From positions 1-10,789 of the forward strand of contig PXAI01000158.1 of NCBI GenBank assembly GCA_003567135.1: DNA of 10,789 nt. Reading direction: 5' to 3'. Source of the stretch: Balneolia bacterium (GTDB lineage: Bacteria; Bacteroidota; Rhodothermia; Balneolales; Cyclonatronaceae). Positions 7,540-10,789 of this stretch are shown here, one piece after another (the first letter of the stretch is position 1; each line of letters opens with the position of its first letter). Below the pieces are notes generated by a model that had not been told where the DNA came from, did no database searches, and saw nothing but the letters and a program-made list of their open reading frames with translations. The position numbers were made by a program, and so were the translations under genes.

Positions 7540-7612
7540 TGGGGTTCAAATTCAGAATTATAGAGTTCAGAATTCAGAATTGGGGGAGTTTGAATTCAAA
7601 ATTATAGCAATG
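7540..7612. repeat. Degenerate AATTC-rich repeats in intergenic region
   Basis: Within the gene-free stretch 7444-7664, variants of (T)TCAGAATT / TTCAAAATTATAG recur several times. Examples are TTCAGAATTATAG near 7551 and TTCAAAATTATAG near 7594. Complementary halves TTCAAATTC and TTTGAATTC occur about 45 bases apart. It has no coding sense. It could be decayed repeat DNA or a loosely folded leader; no firm function can be given. Confidence 0.4.
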
Positions 7613-7664
7613 ACAGAGGATGAATTTTGGTGACCTTCAACGCTTCGCGTTTGTTGCGACTGTT

Positions 7665-7943
7665 TTACATTTCTTTGAGGAGGTGGGAGAGGTTGAGCTG
7701 ATGAATGGGAATGAGGTAGCGCAGGTCGAATGCGTCTTTGTGGATGTTCAGGGAGCCGGTTCCTCTGAAGTCTACGATGGCGTAACGGTCAATTACGTTC
7801 AGGACTTCACCGACGCCGTAAAACTCGGGGGAAGGCCCGTAATAGACCAGGTCGCCGATCTGAATCATATTTTGTGCCCGCAAATGATAGGGGTAAATGA
7901 CCGGAAGCCGCTCTATTCGATATGGGAGTTTTTTATTTTCCAT
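7665..7943 (-). CDS. Small SH3-like/DUF3553-like protein
   Basis: A 92-residue protein when started at ATG 7943. A TTG three codons upstream also exists but falls inside a TATCTTTG promoter-like word, so it is less likely. The centre reads M-I-Q-I-G-D-L-V-Y-Y, then YGVGEVLNVIDRYAIVDF and G-T-G. This fits the G-x-x-V ... W/Y-G-x-G-x-V ... V-x-F-x-x-x-G pattern of DUF3553 and CarD-type small beta-barrels. Members of the fold bind nucleic acid or protein partners. The assignment comes from pattern memory and is tentative. It follows tsaE with 29 bp between stop and start and no terminator, so a shared transcript is likely. The opposite strand is open too, but this strand has the family-like pattern and fits the operon. 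Confidence 0.65.
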   Translation of the reverse strand: MENKKLPYRIERLPVIYPYHLRAQNMIQIGDLVYYGPSPEFYGVGEVLNVIDRYAIVDFRGTGSLNIHKDAFDLRYLIPIHQLNLSHLLKEM

Positions 7944-7972
7944 GATCGCCAAAGATAGGCAAATCAGACTTA

Positions 7973-8395
7973 TTAAATAATTATGGTAATGTTTCGGGTT
8001 TCCGGGCCTGTTTTTTCGAAGTGGATTTTCACAGCATCACCGGGTATCAATCCAGCAATTTTTTCGGGCCATTCTATCAGGATGATCGCATCCTCCGCAA
8101 AACAGGCTTCGATTCCAGCCTCCACAGCTTCCCGTTCAGACTTGATCCTGTAGGCATCAATATGAAAAACGAGTTTCTGTCCCTCGTACTCATGGATGAT
8201 GCCAAACGTGGGCGAGTGCACCTCATTCTCATCCACCCCGCATTCGGCCGCAGCTCCCTTCACAAAATGCGTTTTCCCGCTGCCTAAATCGCCATAAAGA
8301 CAAAAAACAGTGCTTGAGTCATATTCACTGATGACGCGCTTGCCAAGCTCAATAGTGTCCTGAACGCTTTGGGTTGTAAAGCTTTTTTTGCTCAT
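7973..8395 (-). CDS. tsaE: tRNA N6-threonylcarbamoyladenosine (t6A) synthesis ATPase TsaE
   Basis: A 140-residue P-loop ATPase of typical TsaE length. The Walker A motif is G35-D-L-G-S-G-K41-T42. Then come the family hallmarks S61-P-T-F-G-I-I-H-E-Y, the Walker B-like H78-I-D80-A-Y-R, and I-E108-W-P-E-K near the end. In bacteria TsaE works with TsaB and TsaD to transfer the threonylcarbamoyl group to A37 of ANN-decoding tRNAs; ATP hydrolysis by TsaE resets the complex. The gene is near-universal and usually essential. It reads away from the lipoprotein gene at 8641 (divergent, 245 bp between), and the small DUF3553-like gene follows it. tsaB and tsaD are not in the window. Confidence 0.96.
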   Translation of the reverse strand: MSKKSFTTQSVQDTIELGKRVISEYDSSTVFCLYGDLGSGKTHFVKGAAAECGVDENEVHSPTFGIIHEYEGQKLVFHIDAYRIKSEREAVEAGIEACFAEDAIILIEWPEKIAGLIPGDAVKIHFEKTGPETRNITIII

Positions 8396-8534
8396 AAATT
8401 AAGGTTTCAAAAAAATCCTGATTGTGCCATTCAACGCCCCGATTGCCTAAAAAGTGCCGCTCAGAAGAAATTAAAAGCAAATTGAGCGATCAGCGTGAGG
8501 GTTTTTTTTACGCGGCATAAAATGGTAAATTCCG

Positions 8535-8564
8535 TTGCTTGTTTTAATAAGTTATGTATCTTTA
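8535..8564 (+). promoter_or_regulatory. Bacteroidota-type promoter for the FGE-domain lipoprotein gene
   Basis: TTG (8535-8537), a 19-base spacer and TATCTTTA (8557-8564) match the -33 TTG / -7 TAnnTTTG pattern of Bacteroidota housekeeping sigma factor, with only the final G missing. It would give a leader of roughly 70 bases before ATG 8641. Confidence 0.55.
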
Positions 8565-8640
8565 CCCTCTTATTTAAGCAACATTCAAGGTAAAACATTT
8601 CCTGATCGAAAATCTTTACAATATCGTACGCAAGCACATC

Positions 8641-9882
8641 ATGAGTTCAACCAACATGAGACTACTGCCTGTTCTGCTGTTAACTTCCTTATTTTTTCTA
8701 AGCGGGTGCACATTTTTCAACAACCTTTTTGGGGGTGGAGAAGAAGAAGAGCAGATAGCCAATCCTTTTATCGATAATCTTGATATCGATCCTTATACCG
8801 GTGTTCAATATTATCTGCCTTACGAGAATGTCAACGTTTTCAGCCTACCGGATGGCACACCGGTTCCTATGGTGCTCATCCCCGGCGGTGACTTCATCAT
8901 GGGCCTCACAGATGTGGATCCCCTGGCTATTCAGGCTTCGGGACGTGTCAGAATTACGGTGAATGCTTTTTGGATGGGCCAGTTTGAAGTTACAAACGGT
9001 CAGTACCGCGCTTTTTTAAGAGATAACTCGGGTCGCGAAGCAGAACTTCTCCCGGATTCAACCGCGTGGGAACGTGAAGTGGGTATCCCATGGAGAACCG
9101 TTTTCTATTCAGAGGAGTTTTCAGATTATCCGGTTGTAGCCGTCTCGTACGATCAGGCCAGAGAGTTTGCAGACTGGGCCGGCATGCGGCTTCCTTACGA
9201 AAGTGAGTGGGAATATGCAGCGCGTTCCGGCGTAAGCGGCAGAGTTTTCCCCTGGGATGGAATTTATTATCAGGATCAGATTACAGGACAAATTCAGGCG
9301 AACTTCGCCCCACGCGGCGATAAAGCCCTTGATGGTTACGTGCTTACGGCACCTGTTGGTGAGTATCCGGCGAATAATTTCCGCCTGTATGATATGGCCG
9401 GAAACGTAGCCGAGTGGATTATGGATGCCTATTATCCGTCGTACTCCACATTACAGCGTACACGCGGAGAGCTTATCACCCCGAGATATGTTTCGGATCG
9501 TGAGCCCCGTAAAATCGTTCGCGGCGGCAGCTGGGCATCAGACAGCTTTTTTATCGGAGTGGGCGCACGCTCGTTCCAGCACAAAGATCAGGCTTCGGCC
9601 CGCGTTGGCTTCAGAGTCGTTCGCGATGTGGATGATCCGTCGCTGCTTCTGGGCCGCACCGGAATTGGCCGCGGTATCAACCGCGTGAATCCACGTCAGA
9701 ATCTGCAGCAGCGCCAGGATTTACCTTCCCCGCCGGCTGACCAGCAGCGACCCATGCAGCAACAGCAAATGCAGCCCGTACAACAGCAGGAGCAGCCTGT
9801 AGTACCGCCGCCACCACCACCGCCGCCGCCAGCCGAACCGGATGACGACGATGATGACAATGACACAGATAACGACGATTAG
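8641..9882 (+). CDS. FGE/SUMF1-domain outer-membrane lipoprotein, GldJ/GldK-like
   Basis: A 413-residue lipoprotein. The signal peptide ends in the lipobox L20-S-G-C23; the ATG at M6 (8656) is an alternative start with an equally good signal. Residues about 75-328 form a formylglycine-generating-enzyme-type (FGE-sulfatase) fold: VPMVLIPGGDFIMG, then FEVTNGQYRAFL, LPYESEWEYAARSG, YDMAGNVAEWIMDAYYPS, KIVRGGSWAS and ARVGFRVVRD. C23 is the only cysteine, so the copper-binding catalytic cysteines of true FGE are absent and the domain should be structural. This fold, with PDSTAWE and DYPVVAVSYDQA, resembles GldJ/GldK, lipoproteins of gliding motility and the type IX secretion system. Which of the two it corresponds to is not settled. 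The tail (335-413) is low-complexity: Q-rich, nine prolines (389-397), then Asp/Asn-rich to the end. It has its own promoter and a strong terminator, indicating a single-gene unit. Confidence 0.88.
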   Translation: MSSTNMRLLPVLLLTSLFFLSGCTFFNNLFGGGEEEEQIANPFIDNLDIDPYTGVQYYLPYENVNVFSLPDGTPVPMVLIPGGDFIMGLTDVDPLAIQASGRVRITVNAFWMGQFEVTNGQYRAFLRDNSGREAELLPDSTAWEREVGIPWRTVFYSEEFSDYPVVAVSYDQAREFADWAGMRLPYESEWEYAARSGVSGRVFPWDGIYYQDQITGQIQANFAPRGDKALDGYVLTAPVGEYPANNFRLYDMAGNVAEWIMDAYYPSYSTLQRTRGELITPRYVSDREPRKIVRGGSWASDSFFIGVGARSFQHKDQASARVGFRVVRDVDDPSLLLGRTGIGRGINRVNPRQNLQQRQDLPSPPADQQRPMQQQQMQPVQQQEQPVVPPPPPPPPPAEPDDDDDDNDTDNDD

Positions 9883-9917
9883 TCGATAAAGGCCTGCATC
9901 CGGCACTGAATTTGAAA

Positions 9918-9961
9918 GCCTGCCCGTAGTTTGGAACACCAGACTGCGGGCAGGCTTTTTT
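9918..9961 (+). terminator. Strong intrinsic terminator after the lipoprotein gene
   Basis: A 17-bp stem (9918-9934 with 9939-9955, two G-T wobbles, otherwise complete) closes on a four-base AACA loop and is followed by six T's. It begins 36 bases past the stop codon at 9880-9882. Confidence 0.93.
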
Positions 9962-10270
9962 ATGGACTTAAGGGATTCGAAGATTTGAGTATTCGATAAT
10001 TTGAAGATTTATTGATAGCAATAATCTGGCAGATCAATGTGTTCAAATTCAAACACATGAATATTTGATTTTTATAGCCTATATCGATGCACCCGGCCGG
10101 GATGTGCCGGTTGATGCTGAAGTGCTCCGCATTGACACGGCCGTAAAACATCTTCGAATCCGGAAAAAGTCACCGATCACCTGCCGCCTATCGGAAATCC
10201 TCCCCCGGCCCGTCGATATCGCTGGGAAATGATGGTGATATATCAGCTCGGGCCTTTTCTTTATATACCC

Positions 10271-10302
10271 AATTAAGGCCGGGCTAAAGCCACGGCCCAA
10301 TT
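10271..10302. repeat. REP-like imperfect palindrome
   Basis: AATT..GGCCG-GGC, a TAAA loop, then GCC-A-CGGCC..AATT folds into an imperfect hairpin with small bulges. The core GGGCTAAAGCC is of the kind found in dispersed bacterial extragenic palindromes. CCCAATT occurs on its left edge and again at its right arm. Whether it recurs elsewhere in the genome cannot be seen here. Confidence 0.5.
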
Positions 10303-10463
10303 GAGGGATTAGAAAATTCGTCAAATCTTGAAATTCTCGGACTTCCAAATCACCAAGTTCTTGAATTTTCAATCTCCAATAATCAATAGACCGTAATCCA
10401 TAATCAATTAAAAATCACGGCTCTATAGACGGGATTTTGAAAAACATCAAATCGGCAAATCCG

Positions 10464-10505
10464 AAAAAATCTCAGATCAATAATCGCAAATCGCCGATCT
10501 GAAAT
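10464..10505 (-). terminator. Probable terminator of the MscS-type channel gene
   Basis: On the - strand, about 10 bases past the stop, ATTTCAGATC (10505-10496) pairs with GATCTGAGAT (10478-10469) as a 10-bp stem with one wobble and a 17-base loop. A run of T's (A's at 10464-10469 on +) follows directly. The long loop and low GC make it moderate rather than strong. Confidence 0.5.
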
Positions 10506-10515
10506 CCCACCCCTC

Positions 10516-10789
10516 TCACTCCTCGCTCTTCGTTCCGTTTTTATCTTCCAGCGGGAATGGCACGGATGACCTGAGGTGCAGATCGCGTTGCGGGAACGGG
10601 ATTTCGATGTTGTGTTTTTCGAACTTTCGCACGATATCCATATAGATATCGGATTTGACGAACGGGTGCCGTTTCGGGTTCAGAATCCATACGCGGAGTT
10701 CCAGATCCCAGGAGCTGTCGCCGAAGTTCATAAACATTACCATCGGCTCGGGTGTTTTCAGCACTTCCTCGTTTTCAACGCCGGCGCTC
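10516..10789 (-). CDS. MscS-family mechanosensitive ion channel, C-terminal end (5' part outside window)
   Basis: The frame stays open to the window edge (residues SAGVENEEVL before the first possible GTG start at 10764), so this is the last ~90 residues of a longer gene. The sequence shows the cytoplasmic-domain signature of MscS channels: P-E-P-M-V-M-F, then F-G-D-S-S-W-D-L-E-L-R-V-W-I, a helix SDIYMDIVRKFEKHNIEI and P-F-P-Q-R-D-L-H-L. These channels open under membrane tension and release solutes during osmotic downshock. After the motif comes a short charged tail (LEDKNGTKSEE). The pore helix TM3 would lie outside the window, so the subtype cannot be told. Confidence 0.93.
   Translation of the reverse strand, partial: SAGVENEEVLKTPEPMVMFMNFGDSSWDLELRVWILNPKRHPFVKSDIYMDIVRKFEKHNIEIPFPQRDLHLRSSVPFPLEDKNGTKSEE

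Larger units (their letters stand above)
9966..10515. other. 550-bp gap without a convincing gene: repeats and a GC-richer island
   Basis: No frame here carries a recognisable protein. From 9966 to about 10020 and from about 10310 to 10400 lie degenerate A+T-rich words (GATTTGAAG, AATTTGAAGATTT and, on the other strand, AAATCTTGAAATTC). The two blocks resemble each other in inverted orientation. Between them, roughly 10075-10310 is clearly richer in G+C. It holds an open frame on + (10065-10232, TTG start only), a possible hairpin GGCCCG...CGGGCC followed by TTTT at 10207-10258, and a REP-like palindrome at 10271-10302. The segment 10400-10515 is A+T-rich and includes the mscS-side terminator. 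A short inverted repeat ATGTGTT / AACACAT occupies 10037-10058. Confidence 0.6.

Noticed and set aside
7637..7652. AACGC-TTC-GCGTT hairpin as terminator of the tsaE unit
   Set aside because: The stem is only five base pairs and no T-run follows on the - strand.
8490..8510. T-run at 8503-8510 as an intrinsic terminator
   Set aside because: No stable hairpin precedes the T's on + and no gene ends nearby on that strand.
10079..10372. 97-codon frame on - across the intergenic island
   Set aside because: It runs through the palindrome and repeat DNA and its protein has no recognisable motif.
9966..10515. CRISPR array in the repeat-rich gap
   Set aside because: The repeated words are short, degenerate and unevenly spaced, with no constant repeat-spacer pattern and no cas genes.

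Overview
The window looks like chromosomal DNA from a member of the Bacteroidota/Balneolota group. Supporting signs are a GldJ/GldK-type lipoprotein, a promoter of the TTG-N19-TAnnTTTG type ahead of it, start codons mostly without a strong Shine-Dalgarno, and secreted proteins typical of that group. Phylum is an inference; no rRNA or tRNA gene is present to fix it.

Left part (1-3513): the 3' end of a large M14-family zinc carboxypeptidase gene on + runs convergently into two co-directional genes on -. These encode a signal-peptide protein with TPR-like repeats and two hydrophobic helices (2506-3513) and, 11 bp behind it, a 13-cysteine secreted protein (1271-2494). I do not recognise a named family for either.

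Middle (3514-5976): a small accessory patch. A PD-(D/E)XK-type nuclease-like gene (3954-5087), clearly richer in A+T than its neighbours, is followed 10 bp later by an antitoxin-like gene broken by a single frameshift in an A-run (3705-3943), with no toxin beside it. Next comes a complete MntA/HepT (nucleotidyltransferase/HEPN RNase) toxin-antitoxin pair with a 4-bp overlap, which appears to be co-transcribed with a DinB-family protein gene just upstream.

Housekeeping part (5930-8395), all on -: DinB-like protein, Hsp33 (hslO) with its terminator, a small SH3-like/DUF3553-like protein, and tsaE (tRNA t6A synthesis ATPase). tsaE and the small gene form a likely two-gene unit.

Right part (8535-10789): a well-formed promoter, then a lipoprotein with a sulfatase-modifying-factor (FGE) fold, without the catalytic cysteines and with a Q/P/D-rich tail, closed by a 17-bp-stem terminator. 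About 550 bp without a convincing gene follow. They hold degenerate A+T-rich repeats in opposite orientation around a GC-richer island with a REP-like palindrome. The window ends in the 3' part of an MscS-type mechanosensitive channel gene on -.

The window contains no CRISPR array, recognisable complete transposon or structural RNA gene. The most unusual material is the nuclease/broken antitoxin/MntA-HepT patch, the secreted gene pair and the repeat-rich gap.
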